A model generated the notes under the pieces. It saw only the letters and a list, made by a program, of their open reading frames with translations, had not been told where the DNA came from and ran no database searches. DNA of 64,000 nt from NCBI GenBank assembly GCA_018881555.1, contig JACAXG010000050.1:992001-1056000 (forward strand). The letters run 5' to 3'. The position numbers and the translations under genes were made by a program. The stretch is from Amblyornis subalaris (taxonomy: Eukaryota > Chordata > Aves > Passeriformes > Ptilonorhynchidae). Positions 38,451 to 54,075 of the stretch are shown one piece after another (position 1 is the first letter of the stretch; every line of letters begins with the position of its first letter).

Positions 38451-41400
38451 CTTCATTTTTAAATGCTGTATGCATTCTTCAATCAAAACGTCTAAAGAAC
38501 GAGATAAACAAAGAGGCTAGGAGACTTATGAGGGAGACTGACTTGATTTTCTGTTCATCAGAAATCTTAAATAATGGTAAAAGAACATAAGAAGCTAAGT
38601 GACTTCCAGCTTTCCTCATCATTATGTTCCATCTTTCTTCTCTCAATCAATTCCTCTCTTTATGTTTCAAACACCTGCAGACATATTTGGGTACTATTAA
38701 AACAGAAACAGCCAAGAATTCAGCCACTCATCATGTTCTCCAACCATCATTACCTTTGAGAGCTCAAGCTAAATCACATCCTCCAAAATAGTTCTGGATC
38801 CAATGCCAAGTGGAGAGCAGAAACCTGCCAAACACCAAGCATAAGTGTCCGTGCTCTTGCCAGCACCAGTGTGCACTGTGTAAATCAACAGGCAATGAGG
38901 CTGTTCTGCAATATCAGTGCCTCACCTTGTAGGTGAGTGCCTAGTCACCAGCCTAAAGAACACTTTTTTCTCTCTCTCTCAGTGATGATGTAATTTCTTT
39001 TTAAAAATAATGAGAAACTGCTCTTCAAAGAGAGCAGTCTCTACTGTCTGCTAATAATATTCTCTAAATCATGAGGCAACTTAGTCGAAATTTCTGCTCA
39101 GACACAAGCAGTTTCAGGCATTTGAACCTGAGTGTCTCCACCTCAGTCTTTAAGCATTCTGGTTGGGGCTCCTTTTAATTTCTTTTGCTGGAGCTGTAAC
39201 TCTTTTGTGTTAAATAGCTTGGGAAATAAGAGGAGAAAATAAATGATTTACTATCCTGTAGGACACCCAAGTGTGAAGTTGAGCACCTGGAGTCCCCTCT
39301 CTACTGCTGTGCAGGCTGGTTAATGGAAAGCAGAACAGCATTGGCAAGTGTATCCTGGTGCAGAACACAGCAGGGTATGAATGTAAAGCAGCCACCAGCA
39401 AGAAATGTCAAGAAGGAAATGGATATGTGACTCCTATCCCAAGTTTGACATCCAGTTCCTGAAATAACACATAAAAGGGCAACCGTAACATCACTGTTGT
39501 CTAACTATCTTGAACTCTTACTCTGAAAAATTCATCCAAGATTATTTCAGGAAAACTGACAACATAATCTTAAGGGAAAAATTTGCTACTTGCCATAAAT
39601 AGTTAATCTAGCCTTCTTTGTATGTACTAGATATTTTACTGTGTCTTGCTGACAACTTTGTACATAAAACAGGTAGNTTGATAAGCATAATTAGTTCTTT
39701 CTCTCATGCACATATCAGTAAGTGTTTGCACATTGCAATTTGATAATCTTTACAACACAGCTAAAGCTGCCTGAGTTTACCTCTGCCACAATAAACGCTT
39801 TTGCTTTCTTATTTTTTTACATCAGCAGTTTGAAAATAGTGTGTAAAACCAAATACCCTCCAAGTTCAACAAAAAAGCTTTGTGAAACTCTTCACCGTGC
39901 TTCAAGCAATTATGTATTTTTTTCATATTTCCCCTTTAATATCTCTAAGAAATACTATATTTTCCTTCTGAAATGTTTCTTCTAATTCTTGCCATACTGC
40001 CCCCCAAAAGACACCCACGCACAGATGGCAATGGAAGGAAGTGAGGAGCAATGTAATTTCTGCTAGACACTTTAACATTCACAGAGGATTTTCACAGGGG
40101 AAAATCCTCAAGTCCTAATTCAGGGGTAATGGGAATACATATATAAATGATATGAGACTTGACTTGGGATTTTGACTCCAGGAAGAAATTCAGTGGAGAC
40201 ACAGTGACTTGCAGTTTTGACATTTGCCCAGCAACAATGTCAATGTACTTCCTTTCTCACAAAGTGTTCCTACACAATAATAGTTAATTTATACAGTTGG
40301 TTTGAAAATGGGTTTTTCCACTGTTGCTATTTCAAAACACTCTTTCAGTGACTCATGGTCTTGCTGTTCTCTTCGCTTAAGACTCTCAAAACTGATGTCC
40401 AAAAAAACCCCCTTTGATCAGCGCAGATTTCTGGAATAATTCAAGCTATTTAATTTAGTTATTTTGACTAAAATACACCTTTATGAGAGATTTAGTGATC
40501 CTAAGTACAACAGCATAATGTGATGCTCTGCTCCTGAAGCAGATGTTTCCCACGGATTTGCTAATTACCCAGCCATTCTCACACATACAGAAACATCTCC
40601 AACAGGAAACCTCTTCTCAATAAAAAAGTTCTACAGCACAGCAGTTGTACAAAATATTTATCTTCAGCGATACAACCAAGTGTAGGGACACAGGCTATAA
40701 CAGAAAGTCCCAAAACACGAATTTCATGACAAAATGCCAAGAAATAGCAGAATAAAAATACTTTGTCTGACCGAAGTGGTCATCTGGGGGTTTTAGTGCT
40801 TTGCTCCCATTGTTCCACAGTGTGTAGCACAGATCAGCTATTTTTCAACTAGTAGTAATAAATACAAAACATAGGATACAAGAAAGTTTGCTGAAGCTGA
40901 GTAGAAACCTTCAACCTTAATCCTAATATTCAAGTGTTACATTGGAAATGTCAGTGACTGATCAGAACTTTGCTCAAGGCTTCTTCTTTTTCTATTTGAA
41001 ATATGAAATGTTTTAATATTCAATAGATCACAGAAAGTTCAAATGAATTTCTATTCTTGATTAAGCTGTGCTGGATGTTTTTGTGCTATTTCCTCCAGAT
41101 CCATGATTATTTTAATACTGCTATGTCTCCAAGTTTACACTTCAAAGATTTGCTGCAGGACTACATTTTCAAAAGGGAAAAGAAATTAAGTTATTCAGAT
41201 TTTTAAGTACCTATATTTTGGAGCATTAGTCTGACTGAAAATCTAATCCCATTCAGCTTTAACCAAAATATAGGACTGTTTCAAGATTTTATTATGCTCA
41301 GTTGCTTGGCATAAAAAAAAATCACTTATAGTATAGAAAGAACCGTGTTAGAAATAAAACTGACCTTTGCTCCAACTTGATAGTTCCACCAAATCTGGCA

Positions 41401-44400
41401 TATTTTTCATTTGCAGTCTTTTATTGCTATTCAGAGATTATGAATTAATTTATTCTAAATGTCTATAATTGTGCTGCACAACTATCTGACCCAGATATTA
41501 GTCGGTCTGTTCTCAAAGACATAAAAATTTCATGGTTCTTCTCCTGGTAATTCTTTACGTATGCATCTCAAGCACCCTGCCACAATAAGGGCAAAGTTTA
41601 TTAGCTCTTGAGCATAATTCCCAAATATTCACTGAAATATAANTTCTGCTGACAATTGAAATTCTCAAACATGATTTATCCATCAGTGGAGATTTATCAA
41701 ACATTGAGATAGACATGAACTACCATTTTAATATGCAATCAACAGCTCTGGGATTTAAAATAAACTTAATCATACCATCCCTAAAAGGTACGATATTTCT
41801 ATATCAAACTGAAAATTGAAGTATGGTATATGCTCATATATGTGAGTATATATGCCAGTTATTTTATATATTATGATTTCATCCATCACAATAAATTTAG
41901 CAAACCAAGAGGTAAAACTTAGACAAAATCAGTTCCTCTATGTTTCAGTTTACCTAGTTGATTCCTTTGCTGTTGTGTTTCCCTAGGGATATTCATATCA
42001 GCATTTTAAGATATTAATTGCAGCTAGTACTGGCTTTTTGTCTGTGACATTTTTTTAAAAATCAAAAGCAACCTTTCTGCTTTGACAAGCAACTTGGTAC
42101 TACATTAATCAAATACATTTTTGAAGCAAAGTACTTTGCTTTCCATCAGTGTCAGGCAATGACCATAGAGCCATCACTAATATCTCCATTTTAGGAATGT
42201 CTGTTGGACCCTGGACAAAGAAACAATCTGTGCAAAAACCTTCTGTTTTCTCCCATCCCTACGCTCACATTCATTATGTCCAGAGCAACCATTTGAAAAC
42301 ACTAATCCACGAGCTCATAGGAAGCATTTGTAAGTTAATGTGAAAAAGCTGGAGAGAGGAATTTTCTGCCATCCACTATCAAGTAGAAGAACGATAAAAA
42401 CGATATTATTCTGAACAATCCTGGACTACTAGCCTGCAATGTAACCTTTGGTATTTATTTCTACAACAAAATAATAGTTCCTCATACTGTGCTGTGGATT
42501 TTGGGGGCTAGAGAACAGAGAAGCATTTTGAAAAGATCAACCTGTAAGTATTAGTGCAATAAATAACAGTGCATGTCCTGGAGTCTGGATTCTATCTTCA
42601 TGTTATTTTACTGTACATTTCAATGTTTTATTTCTTTCAGATTAAACAGCTGAGAACCAATGGCATCTTACTGTGAACGTAGGATGAGTCTTTTGTAACT
42701 TAGACTTGTAAGTACAGCAGCTCTTTGTAAAGATGAGACTGTAGCTCATTATTTTTTTCCTTCTTCACAAAATGCAGAGAAAAATTAGGTTCATACTGTT
42801 GCCTAGGAGTATGAAGTGACGTGAATACCACTTTTAGCACCTGTTGCGTCTCTGCTGTTTACATTGTCAGAGCAAGAATAAATAGTACCCAGATGTGAGA
42901 TCACCCTTGGTGAGGGAACACGTATACACAACCATTCACGTACCTATCCAAACCAGTTCTGGCCCTCTTCTTCCCAGCCCCTGTACACAACCATTTATTT
43001 GAATTTTGGTCTCTCCGTGTAATTTTTGAGGACCCATTTATATATTTAATGTAAAATTGTTGTTGGCCACCATTTCTTCCTTACTCATTGATTGCAGACT
43101 CAGGAACAAATGATACACCTTCTTTTGGGAAAATAAAGGCAAGATCAGTAAAGAAATATAAAGCAAATAGATATACAGTACCAGGACTACTGTTTACCAG
43201 TGGAAGGTAAAAGTAGACACAACTCTTGTGTTGAGAATAAAGGTTTGTCAGTCAGCTAAGGAATTGTGTTGTTTACATGAAATACGGTCCCAAGGTTGGG
43301 AGGGAGGGGGCAAGAAGAGGTTTGGGAAAAACATGTTCTTGCTCAATCTCCTTACATCCCAAAAAGAGCTAAAATGAACTCATCAACAGACTATGAAACA
43401 AAACAAGCAGCCTTCTCCTACCACAGGAAATAAAAAACAACAAAACCCCAAAATTCAAAAATTTAAAGTATTTCTTCATGAACTAAATATACCCTATTCA
43501 ATCTGCCACCAGCAATTAATACAATTCTCCTGCTACCTTATTGTCAGAGAGCAGCAAAGAGTACTTGTTCTTGGACTAGCAAATAATTTGATTATGGCAG
43601 TAGGCAGATCACTTCCCCTTGATAGCCTGGGAACAGAGCCACTCTCCTCTCCAAAATACAGGGGAAAGGAAGTANTGGTAAAATGACTGGTGAGAGTTCT
43701 TCTTGCTGCAAAACAGGATGGATATAGGTCACCAGGAAGGGAAGCCTTAAGTAGCTTATCCCCTTCAAATTTCTGCTTCTCTTAGAACGAGGCAGGTTTA
43801 TACTCAGAAACTAAGTACATACTAGGCTGGTTTAGTCCTCCTTTCTACTACACTAGTATCTGACCCTGAATAAAACTGGGCTCCTGTCAAATATCAATCT
43901 ATAAATAAATGCCACAGCACTGTTTTCAACATATAATGTCCAATGGAGCCAATACAGGCTCATGCTTACACACAACCTTCTTTGTTTCCCCACACATGCC
44001 ATGTTTCTGCCTTTACTGCTGCCGAACTGGCAGAGATGTGATCTCTTCCACAGGCTCAGCAGAGCTCACTGCATGGCACTCACAGCAATGGCTTGCAACA
44101 GTATGAATCCTACCCTGTAAAGTTTCTGGGTTAGAAAATGTTTCCACCAGTCTGCCTTGTGCCTCTTGAGAGCTCGCCAGCCTNTAGCTGTGGGTGCACC
44201 CTTAGTGTGCCTCCACGGTATCATTTTCCTTGCTGTCTAGCACTGGGAAATATGGCAGTTTAAGGTCCAGCATTTCCTCCATAGATTCAGAAGGGAGCAG
44301 TATCTCATGGGAGCAGGATCTTTTTTTGCTAGCCACATTAAAAGCCAAGTAAAACGTGCTGCTCTCAAGCAAGAGATGACCAGTCTATTTGTCCTGCAGC

Positions 44401-45867
44401 ACACAAACACAGCAGCAATTCAAACCAGGCAGGAAATGTCAGANGAGTTTGTTCATCTCAAATTCACTACTCTCACCTTTTATTGACTTTACAAAGAGTA
44501 TGTCTTTGATCATTGCCAATTCTGGAACACAGACATTCCACGGTTTTAAGTAATTGCTGATGGAATATATTTATATGCTTCTATTTTTTTTTATTTTCTT
44601 TTTAAAGAGAGTGNTGTCTTACTAGTTTTGGTGAGTATATTAAAAAAGAGATATAGATTCAACTCTAAAACTGACTTCCATTCTTACTCATAGTAATGAG
44701 TTTCCCCTCCCATGTTATGCTTCTAGAAATGATTGTCACTCAGGGAAAGACAGCAACAAGGTTTTACTACTGTTAATACGCTTTACATTCCAGCAATTTT
44801 TCTTTCTCACATGTTTAAAATTACCATTTAGCTTGCATTATGAAAGATGTCCTTGTTAGTTAGTGTTTTCTTCTTTTTAGCAAGTAAGCTAACAAAGGTA
44901 GACAAGTTCTTGTTCTTCAAACAAGAACACGTGTGCACTGAGAAAATAGAGGAAAATTACAGCTCTGAGCACAGGTTCTTAAGATGAAGCACCCACAAGT
45001 AACTCTTGCTACATATAAAGCAAACAGAAACATATAATCCTTTAGTGACGCCTAAATTTGATGTACTCTAATCTTAGTAAAGACGATGATCACCAAACCA
45101 AGCATATCAGTGAAGGCAGATGATCTGGCAGAGGTAGGAGTTATTCTGCTGTTTCATGTTGCAGAGCTCATTCAGTAATTTTAGTATGGAAGCATTTTAT
45201 ACTAATTGCTATTCAAACACATTGGAACAGTGAGTCCCTCTGCTAAGGGCCCTACAATCAGCATTTCTGATGTGACAATTTAACTGAATAATGAAGATTT
45301 TCTGTGTTGATCATGTTCAGTGGTTGCTCAATAAAGCCCCTGACTTGTTGTTCTCTGAGTTTCCCCAGCCGAAAGTGCATCCTCAAAAGGATGCTTCACA
45401 AATCACAACAGAACCCGCAAGACACCAGAGTTTCTTACCTTGCAGCAATTTCTGAGGCTCTCAAACTTCATTTTGATATGAAGTGGAACCCCAAGACCAA
45501 ACATCAAAGCTTTGCACAAACTGAAAAATTAAAAATATTTTCCTTTAATGCTATCAAAATGTGTGATTCAACAGGGGCAAAACCTTTTTTTNAGCATAAA
45601 ACAAAAAGAATTTTTCATCTTCATTTTTCTGACTCATACAACATCTTCTAACGGAAGTATAATAATAAAACAAAAATGCGGTATTCCAGTACTTCTTGGT
45701 AATGGCAATGTCAAAAAAATTCTCCTGAAAAATTGTGGCTCTGAAAACCTTTGCCAGCAGAAAACTGGTTTGCCACATATAGCGTCAGAAATGCTCTTAA
45801 TGGATAATTCTTCTAAATTAAGCAGATGTAGAACCCTTGAACAGAACTAAGATGGATGTGCCTCATT

Positions 45868-45890
45868 ATGCTATGATTCTATGATCCCTT
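45868..45890 (+). mobile_element. Possible CR1 tail relic
   Basis: ATGCTATGATTCTATGATCC resembles the CR1 terminal octamer repeat, but no upstream CR1 sequence is recognisable. It could be chance. Confidence 0.3.
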
Positions 45891-48800
45891 TGACAAGGCC
45901 AGAGGACAGTGCCATAGGATCTGCTACACAGAGCACTCAAGGAAATTCAATTGATAGTTTTAGACACAAGAGACAAAATAAGAAGAGAATAAAGGGCAAT
46001 CTCATCTGCCTTTTTCTCTGAAGGTGTTACCTTGTCAATCATTATCAGAATAAGTAAACATTTTTATTCCACTTTATAACTTTAATAACTTGCCATTTCC
46101 ATTTTAACCTAAACTAAATTCAAAGATATTTTTATTGTGCGATATAAACACTATAACGATAGCAGTGATAGCTCTGCTTATCTCACATCATGCCTCTCTC
46201 TTGATGATGAGTCATCTCTCCTCTTACCATGTAGCAAAGAAAACAGATGAGCCTTTTGAAAAGCTAACACTTTTTGCAATTTTACACAGCAAATACCATT
46301 TGGAAAACGTATTTGTAAAATCGCAACTCTTGTAACTACTATACCAGTTTCCAGACAGTGGGTTATATAGAGTGGGGATGAAAACATTTGGGAAGCATCT
46401 GGAATTTAGTTTCTAAAAGATGTTTTCTTTGAAAACAAGAGTAAGAGTGAACTTAGTATTTTAGCAGTTTTGAATAATGTCCTTTTAAGCTTTAATTTCA
46501 AGTATATTTTCAGTTCTGNTGCTTAAAAGTAATTTGTATTTATTGACTGTGAAATCAAAAGGAATATTACAAAACCATTCACTGTCTTATGCAATGCTGC
46601 AATGGGAAAATTCAAAGTAACTCCATTATGGTCACTAAAAATATTTCAAAAGTTTCAAATCAACAAATTTTCAGGAAGTGTTTGAAAAAGATACCAAAAT
46701 ACGGCTCAAATTCTTCTCAGCTATGACATGCTGAGAGCTACAGAAAACAAATGGCAATTTAAAGTTGCTTAAGAAACTTAAAGTCTATTTCTTTACTCCT
46801 TCTAAGCTCAGTATGTATGCAAAATTGCAGTGAAACCATAACCATCTAGAGGTATTTACTGCTAACATAAAAAAAACTTCTCTACAATGGTGTAAATTTT
46901 TATACTCAATTGCACCTTTGCTACCCTTGACAGGTGAAAGAGATATATTACAAAAAAAGGGGTCCAACNCCTCATATTGTTTAGGAAGGTGTCCTGATTG
47001 CCTCTCAAGCAGCTTCCTGTGCTATGCAAACTCAAGCAGCTATGCTCTAAAATGGGCATCATCACAACTCTATAAAGAAGAAACATTCAGACTACTTTGA
47101 CTTGAAACATATTTGTTTTACCAAAGGCATTAGCAACTTGATGATATTCCTTCCCTTCATCTAAAACACTTCCTCTGTTTGATGTACAATTGATGTCTTC
47201 ATAAGGAAGGCATCAATGATGATGCTGGTCATTAAAGTCACGCGTGTAAAAACCAGGAGCAGCTGCGCTCCCTCCTCTGTATGTGCAGGGCAGCTGAGGA
47301 AGGACAGGTCTCTGGGGTGTCAGACAGGGAGTTTTAGATGCAGTTAGGCAACTATGCTGAAAACAAGGCAAAAAGAAAGACAAGTGTGTAGGTACAAACA
47401 AGTAGGACGAGTTATTGAGGGACATATTATTTGAGGGACCTGTTGTTGTCTTGGTTTTGACTGATGTGGTCAGATGCACCAAGCCTGATTACCTATATTT
47501 GGCACAAGTGAAAGGACTTGATAGAAGAATGATCACTGCTCAAAAAAACTTTTCAGCAAGGGAAACAGCAACGCTCAGTTTGTCACAGAAGATGCACAGG
47601 TAAAGTGAGTGTTATTTCCTAAAGATGTAAAACTTACAAAGTGCCCTGCGCAGAATGACAGAAAATAATTTAATTGATTTACAATTTGTGCAATAGTATA
47701 CAGAAAGAATCCAGCAACATTAAGTCCCCTAGTACTACTGCAATGAAGTGAGTACCCAGTTCACTTTATAGCTATGGTAGTGGTCAGAGAGGCCAAATGG
47801 AAGACTGCTGCCACAAAGAGAGAATGGCTCAGCCAGTGATGAAAATCCAAGAGACTTAATTTCAAGCCCCACTTATGAGCCATAGGTTATGCACTATGCC
47901 TTTGACAACACTAGTCTTTTGGGGTTTTTTGGTGCATTTACAAGAGGAATACTATACTCAAAATATTCAAAAAACGTAATTAAGGAATGACGGGCAAATT
48001 TTCACATTGCTTCAAATAAGAAGATTCAGCCTTAATAACATTGATTTTTAGACTGCTGAACTAGCTATCNCAAGTACTTCTTTAATAATGAATGACCCTC
48101 AGTCTATTTATTTATAAAAGCCATGCAAGATACAGGAAACATACAGATGAAGGTCAGTGTTTAACATAATGAATTCAGGCAGGACTTCAAAGCATGTGAG
48201 GCTTGTTCTTGATTTTATTTCATATGAAAATTCTTCATATCATTAACATTGATGGCTGGACATAAGATAAGTGGGGTTTAGTGCATTTTTTTTACTAATG
48301 TTAGCATTCTATTTGGGTTTAATCCATTGTATTTTATCCTGCGTATTCCTTAACAGAAAGAGATTTTAAGAGGCTTGTTAGACTCTCTCTTTTATATAAT
48401 AGTTTGCAAACTTTGGCAAGTAAATTTGCCCATTTGTGCTACAAAGCATGAAACAATGACATTTGTCATTACAGTCTACATATATGATACCTTTCTTTGT
48501 GGACTGCCACCATCTGCTGAGGCAACTTAAATTGCTTACCTATCCTTTTAGAGTTAACATGTGTTGCAAATGAATGTATACTCATANTACATAGCACTCA
48601 TTTCAAGTTCTGCTCTCCCATAACTCGTTTTCTTCTTACAAATGTATACTTTGATGTTAACAGGTTCAGTCTTAAGCATAGCTTCAGCTATGGACAGCTT
48701 GTAGCTGCCTTGTGTAGCTAATTATTCTTTCCTCTGTGAGGATTGCCATTTTCTTAACTCCAGTAAGACTCTGTAAAGGTCTCAGTATTGCAAGATTGCT

Positions 48801-51800
48801 TGCTTTACCTTGCTTCCCAGGTAAAAAATGCCCTTGAGTTATCTATTATCTCAGATTAACACCTTTTACTGTGTCTTACTGCTCAATTGCATCACTCTTT
48901 AGAAAAATACACATTTATGGGTTTAATTTCTTAAGGTAGCATTTTGAGTAGCAATGCTTGACTTATTTTGATTCAAAACAGCCTGTATTGATGAAACAGA
49001 ACTGGCTAGTTTGCACCCACTAGTCATCATGTGCTGGTGTCAAATAGTCTCCTAATGCACAAAATTTTCACTTTATTTTGTGCAAAAGCTACTGTAATTG
49101 CATTGTTTTGCCAGGTTTCTCTCTTTTTTTCATGTTACTTAAGCAGGTGAGGTAGAATATAAACTGAAGGCTTAAGATGAAAAGAGCTCAACTTCAGGCT
49201 TTCTCTCTGGTTTTGTTGTGCTATAACCATATATTACCCTAAGTACCTGCCAGATAAAAAGGTCATGAAAAAATATAGCATGTATATGATACTGATCACT
49301 CTTTTCCAGCACTTTAATTCCTATCATGTCCTTTACATTTTTTGAAGTTCTAATTATATTCAGGCTGCTGTATTATACAGAAGTTGATTTGGGAAAACAG
49401 GATTATTTTGCAGTTACAAATGGTCATTAAAGGACAATTTGTGTGATTCAGTGCTAGACNTGACACTGTTAATAAGCACTGTCAACTGGAAACTGTAGAG
49501 AAGAACCTTGCAGATAAAGAGTAAACACCTTTGGAAACCCAAGGCAAAAATCTCATTCCTAATGGGTACACTCACATTTAGTTAGATTCCAGACACAATT
49601 AACTGGGCTTCTAATGCAGCCACAGAGATCTAAGAAAGAGCTGGTCAAACCTGTATGGATTTTACTCAAGCTTTTCTTCCTGTAAAAGATATTTAGGTAT
49701 TGTTTTTGTGTATACAAATCTTTCAAATGAATCTATTTATTTTATTAGTACTACAGTTGCAGGGTTCGCTTACCAATTAAAAAATCTCATTCTGGAATTA
49801 GTAATAATCAGAGAAAATAAAGCATTTTGGATTTGTGGCAGAATTTTTTACTCTACTTCTTTTATTATTCTTTCTTACCAAGTCAATACTAATCACAGAT
49901 GAAAAACGTTTTATTTTTTAAATTATGTCAGCAAGAGGAACTTTTTTCTTTCCAAAATAATAATAGAAAAGATAGTTCCAAAAGGTTTCCAATACTGCTC
50001 CAAATCTTCACTAGATCTGAGACCCAGCACTACAATCTCCGTTTTATTTGACAGATATGTTGATTTGAGGAGAGTTTCAGCTGACTGAGGACACCTACTG
50101 CAAAGGTTACAACTAATATACTCCATTTTTCTTTTTGCCATATATTCTGCCTGTTTATATCTTTGCTGTAGCTAATGCAAAACTTAAGAACTCTTGCTTG
50201 TAATCTGTGCAGTGTCCCTTTTTCTTTCTGTTTGCTATTTTTCTGCAAGTAAAATGTCCTGTTTGGATTACCATTATAAAATACAGCATTTAAACTGAGT
50301 ATTTCCCTTGCTAAACCACAAATGACATTTCAATTTTTAAAACAAATAATTATCTGCACCTGTAACTGGTGTCTTGGACAGAAGATCATAAATTGTCATG
50401 CATGAAAGTATATTTTATTTACTTCTCTTATTCCTGGACTTCTCTATCTATCACTATATCTATCTGCATATCAGAATTCCATTTTTGAGTACAGATAGTA
50501 CAGACAGTCTCTATCTTGGCTTGACTAGTAAAAAACTAAGCATAGGGATTCAGCAAATATTGATGTCTAAGTTTGATGGAGTTGTCTGAATAGTCAGGCT
50601 CTAGAGATGTGCCAGAAGAACATTTGAAATACACTGAATTAGAAATTTTATCTCATCTTTTATAAAAAAGGATCCAAAACTATTTGATACAAACCCCTTA
50701 AACTGGGAGCTACTTCTCAGATGAACAATTATGACTTGATCTAAAATAGATGTAATATATACAGGACTAAATCGCCATTTCACTAACCTCAATATTTATT
50801 TTGCTTTCTGTTCCATTCTAAAAGAAATAAAATTGGAAGGAAATTTAATTTTTTAAACTTTTCAGCTATCAAGCAGTGAGTTTTCAGTTGAAACCAAATA
50901 TTATATTTTAAAACACAAGTACAGGTGCAAATGGATAACAGTATGCATTTGCTGGATTCACTTCAAATGAAATTTAAGGAGATACTTAATTCTTACAAAA
51001 CAGTAAGATTACTCCAGAGAAAAAAGACAATGTCTACACAGACACCTTGTCCTGGAAAGCCATAATTCAGATACCCTTTTATAGAACATGAAAGCCCTTC
51101 AAAACTTCACATCATTCAAAAGTTAAGACANACTTTCTAGATAAAATTCTACTTCTTCTGCAAGTAATGACTCATTCCACATTTAATAATTTATGTACAT
51201 TGAGGAAGTCTTTTCCTATTTTCTGATACCTACATGAATAATCACTGTTCCCAAATAATCCTAACAGATACTGTTTCCAAAAACATGCAGTGCTTTTGAT
51301 CAAAAAGTATATATCTTCAAGCACTTTGGAACCTTTAAACTGGTAGTGTCTGGTAATGCCCTTCCTCCTCTTGCTAAAGAGTTTTAATGGTGCCTTCCCT
51401 CTTCCCAACTCACTTTGTGTTCAGAAGTCTGTTGCAATTCTTCCCTGTAACTGAGAGCTCACAAGTCCCTTTCCCCTTTCTCTATTAGGACTTTCCAGTT
51501 ACTACACTAGTTTAAATTTATTACTCTATTGATTCACTTGGTTCTACTAAAATACATTTCAGAACAGCATTTCATGTTTAATTTATTCTCAGTTTTGGTA
51601 TTTCACTGAAAATAGTTTGCCTCTAGCCTCCTACAATAGCCTGTGTTTCATAGTTTATTAACTGCCCTGTAAGGTCTTCCTCTGCCTAATATGCAATTCC
51701 ATTTTAATATAGCTGTGTCCACAAAAAGTTCTTCAAATGCTTTTTGAAATTTTACATCCTATCATTAATGATTAGAAATAAAGGGCTTAAGCATAATCAA

Positions 51801-53245
51801 AAATGTAATTATATCAGACTAAATCCAAAACTAACTAGGTGACTGGATTAAACATGGCATATCATCCCTTACAACAATAGGAGGAGAGTTTTACTAATTG
51901 AGACTAAATTACAGAAGTCATTTAACTCGCTGCAAAGGTAATTTATAAGCAGTGTCCTAGATCCCAGCTAAATCATATGAAATTAAACAATATCTTAGAC
52001 CATCCAATTCACGCATAAATTACCTTTATGCTGGTGTTACAGAACTCAGGACAAGCACTGCTGAATTGTACCTACTCAGTGGCTGAACAGGATACCACTG
52101 CTTGCTGGAGCTGTGTTCCCTGTCCCTTGCATGGCTGTCCAAAGGAGTAATGAGCCATGACCAAAACACGGAGACAGATGGACAGCCCACTTGCTTGGGG
52201 GGTTTTATTTGTTTGATTTTTCTTTTTAAACGTGAAGAAATGTATTTTTAAGACCTAGAGAAAAAAAGTGAGACAAGCTGCGCTCTACTACTTACTTTCA
52301 GCAACCATTCTAGAACAGTGAATTGCTATTATGACCAGTTTTCCATGCGTTTTCTGAGAAATAGACTCAATCACTGGCCTTTAAATTGTCCAGAGTTTGG
52401 GGACACCGTGCCTGCTGGAAGCTTCTGTGTAAGCATGACACAGAATCAAGATTAGCCTCATAAATCCTGCTTGAGCAACATGATGTTCTTTAACACAACC
52501 ATATTTTCTACCTCCTTCCAGTCCAGAGCAACCAACCCACTGCTCATGCAGAACAGATGGGGTCCATGTGCACGTGCTGACCATTGTAACTACGTCGTCC
52601 TGGCTTGTCATTTTAGAACTCACGATAAATTTTTTAGATGATATATCAACAGCCTGAAAAGATGTAGGTAACATGCAAGGCCTAAATATTTCTGTAAAAT
52701 TGTATTTGACCCCAGGCACAAAAGCCAAAGAGAATGAGTCACTCCACCTCCACCTTTCATTANGACAGATTCCAATTTGTTCTATTGAAGAGATGCCTTT
52801 GTAAGTATGAAAGGACTTGATAGAATTGTTTAAAAAAACACCCACTTCTAGAACTCAGGTACTAGGAACACAAAAATACTACTACTCAGAAAACAAGTGA
52901 ATAAAGAACAAAGAAGGGTTTTTTTCTCTAAAGAGTATGGAAGAAAGGAGAATTAAACTGGAAATGATTACTGATTAAAGCAACTAGAAAAATGAGAAGA
53001 GGGTAAAAATGTGGGAGGAAAGGCAGAAGGTGGAATTTATGCGAACAAACCATTAACAGGCAGGTTTGCATCAATGCCTTTTCTCTATTTGCAACATATT
53101 CCCTATTCTAGAAATAGAGTTCAGGAAACAAGTGGGCATTTTACTGTATACTTATTCTGTTTAAGATCTGAAAGCTTCTTTCCATAATAAGTAAGTCCAA
53201 AACTCACAAGAAGATAGTCTTGAGGAAAAGGCAAAGCGTCTGACA

Positions 53246-53279
53246 TATAGACCTATAGAAACAGGCCTATAGGTCTATA
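53246..53279. repeat. Perfect inverted repeat, 13-bp arms
   Basis: TATAGACCTATAG (53246-53258) and CTATAGGTCTATA (53267-53279) are exact reverse complements around an 8-nt spacer. The arms also contain the shorter palindrome CTATAG. It is too short for a typical microRNA precursor. No matching terminal repeats were seen to make it a transposon end. Confidence 0.85.
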
Positions 53280-54057
53280 AACTATTTCAACATTTTAGCT
53301 ATCTTACAGCTTATTATAAAATATTAAAGGCCAAAAATTCTGGTAATCAGACAATGGGTGCTGTTATCCATGAGGCCCTTGCATGCACATATTAATTTGG
53401 TATTTGGCTCTGAAGAAAAAAAGTGCGAAAAAAAACCCAAACAACCTAATCCTCAACAATCTTTTCAATGTTTTCTACAAGCCGGTTACATGTACAGAAT
53501 CTGAGTTAGAAAGCTGTGCAGCAGTTTTAAATGGCTAACCCCTATTCAGTTTGGGACAACTGAATGCATAAAAGGAATATTTGCATGCATTGATGGCTAT
53601 ATTGAGATCCAAATAGGTATATTAAACACCTGAAGTGTATATATCTTGCCGATGTTTGTATATCAAAACTACACATATAACTGTTGCAGTACAAAAGGTT
53701 ACACACCTTTCTGTAGGTCATTAGATATAAATATACTATTTTAATAACATCTTTTTTTACTTTCAAAGCACTTTGTTAAAATCCTTCAAAAGGTTAATAT
53801 TTCAGGAAGGCCCACGGTGATTGAACTGTCTTTTGCAAATACCCCATATCTGGTATTTTCCATATGGTAATATAGAACCAAATTCTCAGCAATAACTCAA
53901 ATCCTTCACAGACATTCCATTATTCTAGCAGCGAAACACTGATCAAGTACCCACCAGTCCCANGGGTCTGCTTGTACATTCATGCACTACCAGGCCTTAT
54001 AATAAAAAAATTATCTTACAAAAGGTGTGTATGGGGAGAGAAGTTTAATACTAATTT

Positions 54058-54075
54058 CTTTCTTTTTTTTTTTTT
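54058..54075. repeat. Poly-T run
   Basis: A nearly pure T run with one C, followed by AATAA. Simple sequence with no attached element recognised. Confidence 0.75.

Noticed and set aside
52381..52845. Longest open frame in the window (154 codons, minus strand)
   Set aside because: No domain, signal peptide, splice context or recognisable homologue, and it contains an unresolved base. A frame of this length can arise by chance in 64 kb read in six frames.
53246..53279. Inverted repeat as a microRNA precursor
   Set aside because: The stem is only 13 bp, too short for a typical precursor hairpin.
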